Source: Paenibacillaceae bacterium GAS479 (GTDB lineage: Bacteria; Bacillota; Bacilli; Paenibacillales; Paenibacillaceae). Taken from it: a DNA stretch of 64,000 bases. Positions 1-8,907 of the stretch are shown here, piece after piece. The position numbers were made by a program, and so were the translations under genes. The notes under the pieces are model-generated. The model was not told where the DNA came from. It saw nothing but the letters and a program-made list of their open reading frames with translations, and did no database searches. The number at the start of each line of letters is the position of its first letter. Position 1 is the first letter of the stretch. The stretch covers positions 4,112,501 to 4,176,500 of the forward strand of contig LT629764.1 in assembly GCA_900105225.1 (NCBI GenBank), in the 5' to 3' direction.

Positions 1-552
1 CCGCGCGGTCCGGCACTCACCGACCCGAACGAAGCCTATAAAGCAGCGTTTAAACATAGTGTTTTCCTGGGGGATTCAATTTTGGGGGCGTTGTCCTATC
101 TGAACAAACTGGACCCGGAGAATGTTATCGCCCCGAACGGTGCGACGCTTGATTTAGCCCTACTAAACGTCGAGAAGCTCGTCAATCAGGCGCCGGAACA
201 TGTCTTCATTATGTTGGGCAGCAATGACATTCGGTTGTCGGACAAACAGGAATTTCTCGAGCGCTATCACCAGTTGATCGGCGCCATCCGGAACAAGCTG
301 CCGAAGGCCAAGCTTCGCATCCTGTCGATCCCGCCAGTCACCGACGAAGCTCTGAAGCAAGAGCCTCGTTATGTGAACATTACGGACTTCAACCAAGCGC
401 TTGAACAGCTGGCTGAGGAAGTCAAAGTCGATTACGTGGACCTGGCACCCCTCTTCGCCGCCAAAAAAATTCATTACGCGGACAATGGCGTTCACTTTAA
501 GCCGCTTTTCTATCCATTGCTCCTGGACTACTTGAAGGAGTTCGTAAAGTAG
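1..552 (+). CDS. SGNH/GDSL-family hydrolase, 3' part
   Basis: The reading frame is open from the first base of the window, so the gene begins upstream; 183 residues are visible. Gly-Asp-Ser (codons 24-26) is the block I nucleophile motif, Gly-Ser-Asn-Asp around residue 73 is the block III region, and Asp-Asn-Gly-Val-His near residue 160 supplies the C-terminal Asp-x-x-His pair. All catalytic blocks of an SGNH esterase/lipase are therefore present. In this family the Ser-His pair cleaves esters or removes acetyl groups from lipids or glycans; the substrate cannot be told. An apparent TTG start at 82 lies downstream of the nucleophile and cannot be the true start. A signal peptide, if any, is outside the window. 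Confidence 0.8.
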   Translation, partial: PRGPALTDPNEAYKAAFKHSVFLGDSILGALSYLNKLDPENVIAPNGATLDLALLNVEKLVNQAPEHVFIMLGSNDIRLSDKQEFLERYHQLIGAIRNKLPKAKLRILSIPPVTDEALKQEPRYVNITDFNQALEQLAEEVKVDYVDLAPLFAAKKIHYADNGVHFKPLFYPLLLDYLKEFVK

Positions 553-587
553 GGAATGATCGGTTAGCTGGCAAGCGTTAGCGGAAG

Positions 588-617
588 TTGACGGACGCTG
601 CACAATGGAGGCATAAT
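588..617 (+). promoter_or_regulatory. Candidate SigA promoter for relA
   Basis: TTGACG (588-593), an 18-base spacer and CATAAT (612-617) lie about 80 bases before the relA start codon. Seen by eye only; transcription has not been mapped. Confidence 0.45.
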
Positions 618-697
618 AGGAGTTAAACCTAATTTTCGTAGGTACTGGGACACGGCTGGAGTCGAATCCTGACACTCAAGGATGGAAAGGAAGTTTC

Positions 698-2875
698 ATG
701 GGCATAGACCAACTACTCGCTAAGGCGTCGACTTATATGAAGGATCAGGATCTGGCCAGAATCCGAGAGGCCTACGAGTTTGCAGACCAGGCCCATCACG
801 GCCAGGTACGCAAGTCCGGGGAGCCCTACATCCTCCATCCAGTGGCCGTGGCTGAGATTCTTGTAAACATGCAGATGGATGTGACCTCGATCATTGCAGC
901 GCTGCTGCATGATGTCGTTGAGGACACAACCGTTGAGGTCGAGCAGGTACGAGCTCGCTTTGGCGATACCTGCGCCATGCTGGTCGATGGCCTGACCAAG
1001 CTGGAGAAGATCAAGTTCCGCTCCAAAGAGGAGCATCAAAACGAGAATTACCGCAAAATGTTCGTCGCGATGGCACAAGACATCCGAGTTATTTTAATTA
1101 AGCTTGCCGACAGGCTGCACAATATGCGCACGCTCAAGTTCCAGTCGGAGGAAGCGCAGCGACGCATCGCTTATGAGACGCTGGAGATTTTCTGTCCAAT
1201 TGCGCATCGGCTAGGCATTTCCGCCATCAAGTGGGAGATGGAAGACGTCGCCCTGCGTTATCTCAATCCGCAGCAATACTATCGAATCGCCAACCTGATG
1301 AAGAAAAAACGCGCCGAGCGTGAGGACTTCATTTCGCAGGTTATTGGGCGAATCACTGAGAAGATTGAGGAAATGGGCATTGAGGGCGATATTTCCGGCA
1401 GGCCCAAGCATATTTATAGCATCTATCGCAAGATGACGATGCGCAACAAACAGTTCAATGAAATTTATGATCTGATGGCTATCCGCATCATCGTGGACAA
1501 TATCAAGGACTGTTATGCCACTCTTGGCATCATCCACACGTTGTGGAAGCCGATGCCTGGTCGTTTCAAAGACTACGTGGCTATGCCTAAGGCTAACATG
1601 TATCAGTCGCTGCATACGACGGTTGTTGGACCGAACGGGGAGCCGACCGAGGTGCAGATCCGCACTTGGGACATGCATCGGACGAGTGAATACGGCGTTG
1701 CCGCGCACTGGGCTTACAAAGAAGGTACCGTCCCGACAGGTAATATCGAAGACAAGATGAGTTGGTTCCGCGAAATTCTGGAGCTTCAGAACGAGGCGGA
1801 GGACGCCTCGGAATTCATGGAATCGCTCAAGATGGACTTTTTCTCCGATCTTGTTTTTGTGTTTACGCCGAAGGGAGAGGTCATCGAGTTGCCAGCCGGC
1901 TCCGTGCCGCTCGACTTTGCCTATCGGATTCATACGGAAGTTGGCAACCGCACGATTGGAGCCAAGGTCAATGGACGTATCGTACCGCTTGATCATAAGC
2001 TGAAAACTGGCGATATCGTCGAGATTCTTACTTCCAAGCATTCTTATGGACCGAGTCAAGACTGGGTGAAAATCACCAAGTCCTCTCATGCGCGCACCAA
2101 GATCAAGCAATGGTTCAAAAAAGAGCGCCGCGAGGAAAATGTCATCAAAGGTCGGGAAGCGCTGGAGCGCGAGCTGAAACGTCTCGGACTGGAGCCTTCG
2201 GCCTGGATGACAGAGGACAAGCTGATGGAAGCCGCCGGCAAGTTTACCTTCCACGATCCAGAGGATATGATGTCTGCCATCGGCTTTGGCGGCATTACCG
2301 CTGCTCAGATTTGCACCAAGCTGACAGAGAAAATGCGCCGAGAAGCCGAGGCTGCGCAGCAGATCGAGCTGACTAGCGAGCCAGTGGAGGTTAAATCTCC
2401 GGGAACTCGCAAAAAAGCGGCCACTGGCGGAGTTACCGTCAAGGGAATCGACAACTTGCTGGTGCGTTTTGCCCGCTGTTGCAATCCGGTTCCGGGTGAC
2501 GACATCGTCGGCTACATCACGCGTGGGCGCGGCATCAGCGTCCATCGCCGGGATTGCACAAACATTCCTTATGAAGGCGATGTAGAGGATACGGAACGCG
2601 TAATCGAGGTTGAGTGGGAGGAGCTTGCGGAATCCAACTACAGCGTTGATATCGAGATTACCGGTTACGATCATCGCGGCCTGCTTAACGAGGTGCTTCA
2701 GGCGGTATCGGAGTCCAAAACGAACATTTCCGCTGTGACGGGACGTACTGGACGCAACAAGATGGTCATCATCCACATGACGATTCTCATCCGCAATATT
2801 GAGCATCTGCAGTCGGTGGTCGATAAGATCAAGCGCGTAAAGGATATTTATTCGGTACAGCGCATCATGCAGTAG
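698..2875 (+). CDS. relA: Bifunctional (p)ppGpp synthetase/hydrolase RelA/SpoT (Rel)
   Basis: Makes and degrades the stringent-response alarmone (p)ppGpp in response to uncharged tRNA on the ribosome. The 725-residue length is normal for Rel of Firmicutes. Domains in order: HD hydrolase with its His-Asp pair at residues 71-72, nucleotidyltransferase synthetase domain (about 200-340, including the Gly-Arg-Phe-Lys-Asp-Tyr stretch), TGS domain (about 385-450), a conserved Cys-containing region near 590, and a C-terminal ACT domain. Both catalytic domains look intact. The start has a GGAAAGGAAG ribosome binding site. dtd follows 15 bases downstream, almost certainly in the same operon, as in Bacillus subtilis. 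Confidence 0.97.
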   Translation: MGIDQLLAKASTYMKDQDLARIREAYEFADQAHHGQVRKSGEPYILHPVAVAEILVNMQMDVTSIIAALLHDVVEDTTVEVEQVRARFGDTCAMLVDGLTKLEKIKFRSKEEHQNENYRKMFVAMAQDIRVILIKLADRLHNMRTLKFQSEEAQRRIAYETLEIFCPIAHRLGISAIKWEMEDVALRYLNPQQYYRIANLMKKKRAEREDFISQVIGRITEKIEEMGIEGDISGRPKHIYSIYRKMTMRNKQFNEIYDLMAIRIIVDNIKDCYATLGIIHTLWKPMPGRFKDYVAMPKANMYQSLHTTVVGPNGEPTEVQIRTWDMHRTSEYGVAAHWAYKEGTVPTGNIEDKMSWFREILELQNEAEDASEFMESLKMDFFSDLVFVFTPKGEVIELPAGSVPLDFAYRIHTEVGNRTIGAKVNGRIVPLDHKLKTGDIVEILTSKHSYGPSQDWVKITKSSHARTKIKQWFKKERREENVIKGREALERELKRLGLEPSAWMTEDKLMEAAGKFTFHDPEDMMSAIGFGGITAAQICTKLTEKMRREAEAAQQIELTSEPVEVKSPGTRKKAATGGVTVKGIDNLLVRFARCCNPVPGDDIVGYITRGRGISVHRRDCTNIPYEGDVEDTERVIEVEWEELAESNYSVDIEITGYDHRGLLNEVLQAVSESKTNISAVTGRTGRNKMVIIHMTILIRNIEHLQSVVDKIKRVKDIYSVQRIMQ

Positions 2876-2890
2876 GAAGGGGAAGAGGTA

Positions 2891-3334
2891 GTGAAGGTGG
2901 TTGTACAGCGCTGTTCCTCGGCAGAGGTAACGGTAGAGGGGATCTCGACAGGGCGTATCGGGCGTGGGCTTATGCTGCTCGTGGGCTTGACCCATGAGGA
3001 CGAAGAGGCGGATATTCGCTGGATGGCCGATAAGATCGCGAATTTGCGTATTTTTGAGGATGAATCCCGTAAAATGAATCTGTCGGTGCGCGATGCAGAA
3101 GGTGAAATTCTGTCGGTGTCACAGTTCACGCTGTACGGTGATGCCCGCAAGGGGCGTCGTCCTAACTTCATGGCCGCTGCCCGCCCTGAGCAGGCGGAGC
3201 CAATGTACGAGGCGTTCAACGACGCTCTGCGATCATCTGGACTCAAGGTGGAGACCGGGCGTTTCGGAGCGATGATGGATGTATCTCTCGTTAATGACGG
3301 ACCGGTCACCCTTATTCTCGACAGCAGAGCTTAA
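2891..3334 (+). CDS. dtd: D-aminoacyl-tRNA deacylase
   Basis: Hydrolyses D-aminoacyl-tRNAs (and glycyl-tRNA-Ala), stopping D-amino acids entering translation. Family signatures are Ser-Gln-Phe-Thr (residues 77-80, followed by LYGD) and Asn-Asp-Gly-Pro-Val-Thr near the C-terminus, which form the active site at the dimer interface. The 147-residue length is standard. It starts with GTG, preceded by GGAAGGGGAAGAGG. It follows relA closely, matching the relA-dtd pairing of many Firmicutes. Confidence 0.96.
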   Translation: MKVVVQRCSSAEVTVEGISTGRIGRGLMLLVGLTHEDEEADIRWMADKIANLRIFEDESRKMNLSVRDAEGEILSVSQFTLYGDARKGRRPNFMAAARPEQAEPMYEAFNDALRSSGLKVETGRFGAMMDVSLVNDGPVTLILDSRA

Positions 3335-3458
3335 ATCGCAAGCAACTGCGCTAGGCGGATTAAGTTCGGCCCAGCGTGGCAACACTACTTATCGATATGA
3401 ATTTGCGGCGACCGCCGTCATGAGCGAATAGCTGAATTCTCGAAAGGAAGTGTAGGTC

Positions 3459-3635
3459 ATGCGAATGGGACGCAAGGAGTCAAAGCTAAGCGGGGCTTCC
3501 AGCAGACTGCTTCTGGCGGATCGGCGCGAGGCGCTGCTGCTGGACGATCTCGAAGAGGATCTGGAGTTTGCGGAGGACTGGGCATGCTCCGGGCCGATGT
3601 TACGCAAGGAACGCGGCGAGAATGAGGGCGAATAA
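3459..3635 (+). CDS. Small hypothetical protein, 58 aa
   Basis: An ATG with an AAAGGAAG ribosome binding site 8 bases upstream opens a 58-codon frame ending in TAA. The product is very charged: an Arg/Lys-rich start, an acidic middle (Leu-Asp-Asp-Leu-Glu-Glu-Asp) and one Cys. No signal peptide or membrane segment is apparent and I do not recognise a family. It lies after dtd and before the terminator and promoter of the hisS leader, so it could be the last gene of the relA operon. Support is the ribosome binding site and placement only. Confidence 0.45.
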   Translation: MRMGRKESKLSGASSRLLLADRREALLLDDLEEDLEFAEDWACSGPMLRKERGENEGE

Positions 3636-3729
3636 CTTTGTCATCTAACTGTAATCCCAGCGGAATGCTCCCTTAACATAATGGGGATATACTTGTACAT
3701 GACCCCCTTTTTAATAGGAACACCTTGAT

Positions 3730-3759
3730 GCCCGGACGCTGTCCGGGCTACTTTTTTTG
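3730..3759 (+). terminator. Rho-independent terminator ending the relA-dtd unit
   Basis: Perfect 8-bp stem GCCCGGAC/GTCCGGGC with a 3-base loop, followed by TACTTTTTTT. Confidence 0.85.
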
Positions 3760-3778
3760 AATGGCCGCGGCCAGTTCC

Positions 3779-3807
3779 TTGACTTGCATCCTTTAGCGCG
3801 GTAGAAT
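3779..3807 (+). promoter_or_regulatory. SigA-type promoter of hisS-aspS leader
   Basis: TTGACT (3779-3784), a 17-base spacer and TAGAAT (3802-3807). It sits just before the T-box leader and just after the upstream terminator. Confidence 0.75.
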
Positions 3808-3811
3808 GATG

Positions 3812-4100
3812 AGAATTCACACATATGGTTTTGATGATGGGAACAAGTACTTCAGCGTACATACTCAGAGAGAGACGCCGTTTTGGCTGCAAGCGTCTTT
3901 ATGGTGACTGGAGGAATGACATCCCGGAGAACATTCGGCGAACCGACTGCAGTAGCCGCATGCGCATGGCGGGCGTTAACCGCATTGAAGCGGATCAGCG
4001 AGGGGATTCTTCCTCCGTTATCCGGAATCAGGGTGGCACCACGGGAGATACAGCTCTCGTCCCTGGCGATTTCTTATCGCCGGCGACGGGAGCTTTTTGC
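3812..4100 (+). promoter_or_regulatory. T-box riboswitch controlling hisS-aspS
   Basis: The conserved T-box AGGGTGGCACCACGG is at 4030-4044. A terminator follows with a long stem between about 4053-4070 and 4076-4093, then a U-run. Stem I elements are visible as the AGAGAG motif (about 3867) and GGCTGCAAG. The proposed specifier loop reads GGAATGACATCC, holding GAC (Asp, 3918-3920) overlapping CAT (His, 3920-3922), which fits the two synthetase genes downstream. Uncharged tRNA would stabilise the antiterminator and allow hisS-aspS transcription. The T-box is certain; the specifier assignment is inferred from sequence, not folded by program. Confidence 0.9.
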
Positions 4101-4157
4101 GTCTCGGCGAACTGATTTTAGCATTGAAGGAACGATGAATAGACAAGGAGGGACGTT

Positions 4158-5408
4158 ATGGGATTCCAAAAAATGCCGGGCACACAGGATCTGCTACCCG
4201 GTTCAGTAGAACGTTGGCAATTCGTAGAAGGCAAGGCGAGAGAAATTTGTCGCCGCTTTAATTTTCGCGAGATCCGCACGCCGATCTTTGAATCGACGGA
4301 TCTGTTCCGTCGCGGTGTCGGCGAGACGACGGATATTGTAGAGAAGGAGATGTACACCTTCGAGGATCGTGGCGGGCGTAGCCTGACACTTCGTCCTGAA
4401 GGCACTGCGGGCGTTGTGCGCGCCTACGTGGAGAATAAGCTGTACGGCGAGCCGGATCTGACCAAGCTGTATTACATTGGTTCGATGTACCGCTATGAGC
4501 GGCAGCAAGCCGGTCGTTACAGACAATTTCACCAATTCGGCGTAGAGGCGCTAGGCTCGGCTGAGCCGGCCTTGGACGCGGAAGTCATTGCACTTGGTTA
4601 TACGTTTTACACGGAAGTTGGACTAAGAGGCGTAAGAGTGGAGATCAACTCCGTCGGCACGCCGGCCGTAAGGGCCGCATTCCGAGCGAAGTTGCTGGAA
4701 TTCTTGGAGCCGAAGCGTTCGATTTTATGCAAAGACTGCCAATCGCGGATGGATCGCAACCCGCTACGCGTGCTGGACTGCAAGGTGGACCAGAAGCATT
4801 TTGAGGGCGCACCGTCCATTCTGGACAGCCTTGACGAAGAGTGCACCGTACACTTCGAAAAGGTGAAGGCTTACTTAACGGATATGAATATTCCGTATGA
4901 GATCAATTCCCGTCTTGTGCGCGGACTGGATTATTATACGCACACTGCTTTTGAATTCAAAGCAGAAGGGATTGGCGCCATCGATACGATCGGTGGAGGC
5001 GGCCGCTACAATGGCCTTGTCGGCGAAATTGGCGGCCCAGACCAACCTGGGGTCGGTTTTGGCCTCGGCATTGAGCGGACTGTAATGATTCTTGAGCATC
5101 AGCAGGGAGCAGAATCAGTGGCGCAGCCACTTGATGTGTACCTCGTTGCACTCGGTGAGGCGGCGGAGGTGGAAGTATCCCGCCAGCTGAATGTGTTGCG
5201 GATGGCGGGTTTGTCCGCTGACCGCGACTACCAGGGCCGCAAAATGAAAGCGCAGATGAAGTCCGCGGATCGTTTTGCCGCTCGTTTTACGGGCATTTTA
5301 GGCGATGACGAGCTGGCTTTGGGACAGATTGCGCTGAAGCGCATGGACACTGGCGAGCAGCGTATGGTTCCGCTAGCGGAACTGGCTGCGGCGATTAAAG
5401 GCGAATAG
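4158..5408 (+). CDS. hisS: Histidyl-tRNA synthetase
   Basis: Class II synthetase charging tRNA-His in the cytoplasm; 416 residues is typical. Motif 2 (Arg-Pro-Glu-Gly-Thr then Tyr-Arg-Tyr-Glu-Arg) and the histidine-specific block Leu-Val-Arg-Gly-Leu-Asp-Tyr-Tyr are present, as is the Gly-rich motif 3 stretch ending Gly-Leu-Gly-Ile-Glu-Arg. A C-terminal anticodon-binding domain occupies about residues 325-416. The ribosome binding site is AAGGAGGG. aspS follows after 27 bases, and the pair shares the upstream T-box leader. Confidence 0.97.
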   Translation: MGFQKMPGTQDLLPGSVERWQFVEGKAREICRRFNFREIRTPIFESTDLFRRGVGETTDIVEKEMYTFEDRGGRSLTLRPEGTAGVVRAYVENKLYGEPDLTKLYYIGSMYRYERQQAGRYRQFHQFGVEALGSAEPALDAEVIALGYTFYTEVGLRGVRVEINSVGTPAVRAAFRAKLLEFLEPKRSILCKDCQSRMDRNPLRVLDCKVDQKHFEGAPSILDSLDEECTVHFEKVKAYLTDMNIPYEINSRLVRGLDYYTHTAFEFKAEGIGAIDTIGGGGRYNGLVGEIGGPDQPGVGFGLGIERTVMILEHQQGAESVAQPLDVYLVALGEAAEVEVSRQLNVLRMAGLSADRDYQGRKMKAQMKSADRFAARFTGILGDDELALGQIALKRMDTGEQRMVPLAELAAAIKGE

Positions 5409-5435
5409 TTTAATATCGATAAGGAGTGGGAATGT

Positions 5436-7268
5436 ATGAGTGAAATTATCCATTGCGGACGCCTGAGTAAGGCGGACGTTGGCAAGACAGTTGAACTGAA
5501 GGGCTGGGTACAGCGTCGTCGCGACCTTGGAGGCGTGCTGTTCATTGATCTGCGCGACCGTACGGGCATTGTACAAATCGTGTTTAACCCGGACTTCTCC
5601 GGCGATGCGCTTGCTATTGCTGACCGCGCTCGCAGCGAGTTCGTGCTTGCCGTCAAAGGCAAAGTGGTTGAGCGTGACGCAGAAACCCGCAACCCGAATT
5701 TAGCGACTGGCGAAATTGAAGTTCGTATCACCGAGATCGAAGTGTTGAATGCGGCCAAAACACCTCCTTTTCCAATTGAGGATGGCATCGAAGTGGACGA
5801 GTCGCTCCGCCTCAAATACCGTTATCTCGACCTGCGTCGTCCTGAAATGCAGCGTACGCTTTTGCTTCGCTCCAAAGCGGCGAAAATTTTCCGCGACTTC
5901 CTTGATGGGGAGCAATTCGTTGAGGTGGAAACACCGATTCTGACGAAAAGCACGCCAGAAGGCGCACGCGATTACCTCGTGCCAAGCCGTGTCCATCCGG
6001 AGGAGTTTTTCGCGCTTCCACAGTCGCCGCAAATTTTCAAGCAGCTGCTTATGGTCGGTGGCATCGAGCGTTACTACCAGATCGCTCGCTGTTTCCGCGA
6101 CGAAGATCTGCGTGCTGATCGCCAGCCGGAATTCACCCAAGTCGACATCGAAACTTCGTTCCTCGACCAAGATCAACTGCTCGAAATGATGGAGCGCCTT
6201 ACTGCGCGTCTGTTCAAAGAAACGGTTGGCGCAGACATCCCGGCTCCGTTCCAACGCATCACCTACGCCGATGCGATCGACAAGTACGGCTCTGACAAGC
6301 CGGATCTGCGTTTTGGTCTGGAGATCGAGGATATTACCGACATCGTGAAGGACAGCGATGCTAAAGTATTCGCTAGCGTAGCTGCTTCCGGCGGCGTTGT
6401 GCGTGCATTGAATGCCAAAGGCTGCGCAACTTGGAGCCGCAAAGAATTGGATGATCTGCAGCCGTTTGCGGCGCGTTATGGAGGCAAAGGTCTGGCTTGG
6501 ATTACGGTGAAGGACGGCGAATGGCGCGGCCCGATCGTTAAGTTCCTGAAGCCTGAGGAAATTCAGGCGCTGACCGAACGCCTCGGCGTTGAAGAAGGCG
6601 ACTTGCTTACTTTCTCTGCAGACAAGAAAAAGGTCGTTGCAGACGTGCTTGGCAACCTGCGTTTGAAAGTCGGCCGCCAGCTCGGATTGATCGACGATTC
6701 TGCGTTCAAGTTTGCTTGGGTTGTTGACTTCCCGCTGCTCGGCTGGGATGAAGACGCGAAGCGCTATGTAGCGGAGCATCATCCGTTCACTCGTCCAAAG
6801 GATGAGGACCTGCATTTGTTCGAGACCGATCCAGGCGCGATCCGCGCTCAGGCATACGATCTCGTATTGAACGGCTACGAGGTTGGCGGCGGCTCCATGC
6901 GGATTTACAAGCGTGATGTCCAGGAGCAAATGTTCCAGGCGCTCGGTTTCTCCATGGAGGAAGCGCATGAGAAGTTCGGCTTCCTGCTCGACGCCTTCGA
7001 CTACGGCACGCCTCCGCATGGCGGCATCGCCTTCGGCTTCGACCGTCTTGTCATGCTGCTGACCGGTCGCACGAACTTGCGCGAAACGATCGCCTTCCCG
7101 AAAACGGCAAGCGCAACCGACTTGCTCAGCGACGCTCCATCCCGCGTCGACCTCGCTCAGCTGCAGCAGCTGCATATCCGCACCGTGCCAAAGCCAGGCA
7201 CCAAGCCGGCCCAGCTACAAGGCGGCCAGCCTGCTGAAGCTGCTGCCGGAGCTCCTGCGCAGGGCTAA
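5436..7268 (+). CDS. aspS: Aspartyl-tRNA synthetase (bacterial type)
   Basis: Charges tRNA-Asp. An N-terminal OB-fold anticodon domain (about 1-105) precedes the class II core with Phe-Arg-Asp-Glu-Asp-Leu-Arg (motif 2), a GAD insertion domain (about 290-410), and motif 3 Gly-Ile-Ala-Phe-Gly-Phe-Asp-Arg. The 610-residue length slightly exceeds the usual ~590 because of a Pro/Ala/Gly/Gln-rich tail of about 30 residues after the normal end. The ribosome binding site is AAGGAGTGGG. Second gene of the T-box-controlled operon. Presence of the GAD domain marks the bacterial form; whether it also charges tRNA-Asn cannot be told here. Confidence 0.97.
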   Translation: MSEIIHCGRLSKADVGKTVELKGWVQRRRDLGGVLFIDLRDRTGIVQIVFNPDFSGDALAIADRARSEFVLAVKGKVVERDAETRNPNLATGEIEVRITEIEVLNAAKTPPFPIEDGIEVDESLRLKYRYLDLRRPEMQRTLLLRSKAAKIFRDFLDGEQFVEVETPILTKSTPEGARDYLVPSRVHPEEFFALPQSPQIFKQLLMVGGIERYYQIARCFRDEDLRADRQPEFTQVDIETSFLDQDQLLEMMERLTARLFKETVGADIPAPFQRITYADAIDKYGSDKPDLRFGLEIEDITDIVKDSDAKVFASVAASGGVVRALNAKGCATWSRKELDDLQPFAARYGGKGLAWITVKDGEWRGPIVKFLKPEEIQALTERLGVEEGDLLTFSADKKKVVADVLGNLRLKVGRQLGLIDDSAFKFAWVVDFPLLGWDEDAKRYVAEHHPFTRPKDEDLHLFETDPGAIRAQAYDLVLNGYEVGGGSMRIYKRDVQEQMFQALGFSMEEAHEKFGFLLDAFDYGTPPHGGIAFGFDRLVMLLTGRTNLRETIAFPKTASATDLLSDAPSRVDLAQLQQLHIRTVPKPGTKPAQLQGGQPAEAAAGAPAQG

Positions 7269-7281
7269 GCAGCTCTGTTGG

Positions 7282-7304
7282 TTACAGCGCTTTAGGCGCT
7301 GTAA
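7282..7304 (+). terminator. Hairpin after aspS, possible terminator
   Basis: Perfect 9-bp stem TTACAGCGC/GCGCTGTAA with a 5-base loop, 13 bases after the aspS stop codon. It lacks a U-run, so termination is uncertain. Confidence 0.35.
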
Positions 7305-7310
7305 GGTCCG

Positions 7311-7946
7311 CGTGGCCGAGAACGTGCTCGCTCAAGTAGCAAAAGCTACTTGCTTCGAGTAGCGTGGCCGAGAACGAGCACACTCAAGTAGTCGAAGCTA
7401 CTTGCTTCGACCTCGCGGTCGCGAACGAGCGCATTCAAGTAGTCGAAGCTACTTGCTTCGACCTCGTTGTCGCGAACGAGCGCACTCAAGTAGTCGAAGC
7501 TACTTGCTTCGACCTCGTTGTCGCGAACGAGCGCACTCAAGTAGCAAAAGTTACTTGCTTCGCCCACGTGGCCGGCGAACGAGCACACTCAAGTAGTCGA
7601 AGCTACTTGCTACGACCTCGTTGTCGCCAACGGGCGTACTCAAGTAGCAAAAGCTACTTGCTTCGACCTCGCGGTCGCGAACGAGCGCACTCAAGTAGTC
7701 GAAGCTACTTGCTTCGACCTCGTTGTCGCCAACGGGCGTACTCAAGTAGCAAAAGCTACTTGCTTCGACCTCGCGGTCGCGAACGAGCGCACTCAAGTAG
7801 TCGAAGCTACTTGCTTCGACCTCGTTGTCGCCAACGAGCGCACTCAAGTAGCAAAAGTTACTTGCTTCGCCCACGTGGCCGGCGAACGAGCGCATTCAAG
7901 TAGTCGAAGCTACTTGCTTCGACCTCGCGGCCGTGAACGAGCGCAT
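7311..7946. repeat. Array of about 12 tandem ~51-bp hairpin-forming repeats
   Basis: Twelve near-identical units of 51 bp (a few of 52) fill the gap between aspS and tcdA. Each unit carries CAAGTAG...CTACTTG as an inverted repeat, with either a TCGAAG or CAAAAG/CAAAAGTT centre, flanked by GAACGAGCGCACT and TTCGACCTCGTTGTCGC-type linkers. In TCGAAG-type units a second, mutually exclusive stem GTCGAAGC/GCTTCGAC is possible. Pairs of variant units recur (units 7-8 match 9-10, and 4-5 resemble 10-11), suggesting multi-unit duplication. All six frames are largely free of stops because the unit is nearly a multiple of three, but 52-bp units shift the frame and no ribosome binding site precedes it, so it is probably not coding. 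Confidence 0.9.
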
Positions 7947-7995
7947 TGTGCTTTAATTGTGCCAATTGTTTAAGCAGCTCTATAAGCTTGCTCCG

Positions 7996-8024
7996 AGCCG
8001 CACCGATTCCGGTGCGGCTTTGAA
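7996..8024 (+). terminator. Hairpin between repeat array and tcdA
   Basis: Perfect 10-bp stem AGCCGCACCG/CGGTGCGGCT with the tetraloop ATTC, followed by a weak U-tract (TTTGAATT). Likely ends transcripts from aspS or the repeat array. Confidence 0.55.
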
Positions 8025-8086
8025 TTGACAGCAATCGCGGTTTGATCGCGATAACGGGTATGTATTTTAAGAAGGAGGCGTAATTC

Positions 8087-8842
8087 ATGTTGAATCAATT
8101 TTCGCGCACTGAGCTCGCTTTTGGGCCAGAGGGCATCGAGGCCATGAAGCGCAGTACGGTTGCCGTGCTAGGTATCGGGGGAGTCGGCTCTATCGCAGCG
8201 GAAGCGCTGGCGCGCACTGGCGTAGGCCGGATTATTCTGATCGACAAGGATGTCGTGGATATTACGAACATTAATCGTCAGATCCATGCACTGACAACGA
8301 CGGTCGGCCAGCCCAAGGCCGATCTGATGCGCGACCGCATCAAGCTGATTAACCCGGAATGCGATGTTATTAGCCTGCGCATGTTTTATACCGAGGAAAC
8401 TTATGAGCAGCTGTTCGAGTACCCGCTTGATTATGTGTTGGACGCCTCGGACACAATCTCCTACAAAGTACATGTAATCAAGCAATGCCTGGAGCGGAAT
8501 ATTCCGATTATTTCCAGCATGGGTGCAGCCAACAAGATTGATCCGACCAAATTCACTGTAACGGATATTTCCAAAACGCATACTGATCCGGTAGCCCGGG
8601 TTGTCCGTCAAAAGCTGCGCCGCGAAGGCGTACGCAAGGGCGTTAAAGTTGTTTTCTCCTCAGAGGAGCCGAAAAAACCGCGTGTGGATGTCACCCAGCG
8701 CATCGTGCCGGAAAATGCTCCTGAGATTCGCAAGGCGCAGCAGCCTCCTGCGAGCAATGCATTCGTGCCGCCTGTTGCTGGCCTGATTATGGTCGGTGTA
8801 GCCGTACAGGATCTGCTGAAAAAGAACGGCATCGAGATTTAG
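8087..8842 (+). CDS. tcdA: tRNA threonylcarbamoyladenosine dehydratase (TcdA/YrvM)
   Basis: E1-like (ThiF/MoeB superfamily) enzyme that uses ATP to cyclise t6A37 to ct6A in ANN-decoding tRNAs. The nucleotide-binding Gly-x-Gly-Gly-x-Gly is at residues 29-34, followed by Asp-Lys-Asp-x-Val-Asp and the Asn-x-Asn-Arg-Gln box typical of the family. The 251-residue length fits the short TcdA form. An AAGAAGGAGG ribosome binding site precedes the ATG. In Bacillus it directly follows aspS (yrvM); here the hairpin array separates the two. Confidence 0.93.
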   Translation: MLNQFSRTELAFGPEGIEAMKRSTVAVLGIGGVGSIAAEALARTGVGRIILIDKDVVDITNINRQIHALTTTVGQPKADLMRDRIKLINPECDVISLRMFYTEETYEQLFEYPLDYVLDASDTISYKVHVIKQCLERNIPIISSMGAANKIDPTKFTVTDISKTHTDPVARVVRQKLRREGVRKGVKVVFSSEEPKKPRVDVTQRIVPENAPEIRKAQQPPASNAFVPPVAGLIMVGVAVQDLLKKNGIEI

Positions 8843-8879
8843 GTTTGTAGGATATTTTAGGCTTCCGCATTTCTTTCGA

Positions 8880-8905
8880 CTTATTTTGTGAAATAAGCTT
8901 TTTTT
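8880..8905 (+). terminator. Terminator after tcdA
   Basis: 7-bp stem CTTATTT/AAATAAG with a 4-base loop, then CTTTTTTT. Confidence 0.75.
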
Positions 8906-8907
8906 AG

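Noticed and set aside
640-690. tRNA-like GTCGAATCC stretch before relA
   Set aside because: No acceptor, D or anticodon stems could be built around it.
1211-2995. Long minus-strand open frame opposite relA
   Set aside because: Shadow of a highly conserved gene; no ribosome binding site or domain signature.
3825-4209. Plus-strand open frames upstream of hisS
   Set aside because: They lie within the T-box leader and terminator; no ribosome binding site.
5700-7175. Long minus-strand open frame opposite aspS
   Set aside because: Antisense shadow of aspS without independent evidence.
7364-7903. Long open frames through the 51-bp array (both strands), giving a repetitive Ser/Arg/Leu peptide
   Set aside because: No ribosome binding site; frames stay open only because units are near multiples of three, and 52-base units shift the encoded peptide.
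7311-7946. CRISPR array
   Set aside because: Repeats are directly tandem with no unique spacers and no cas genes nearby.
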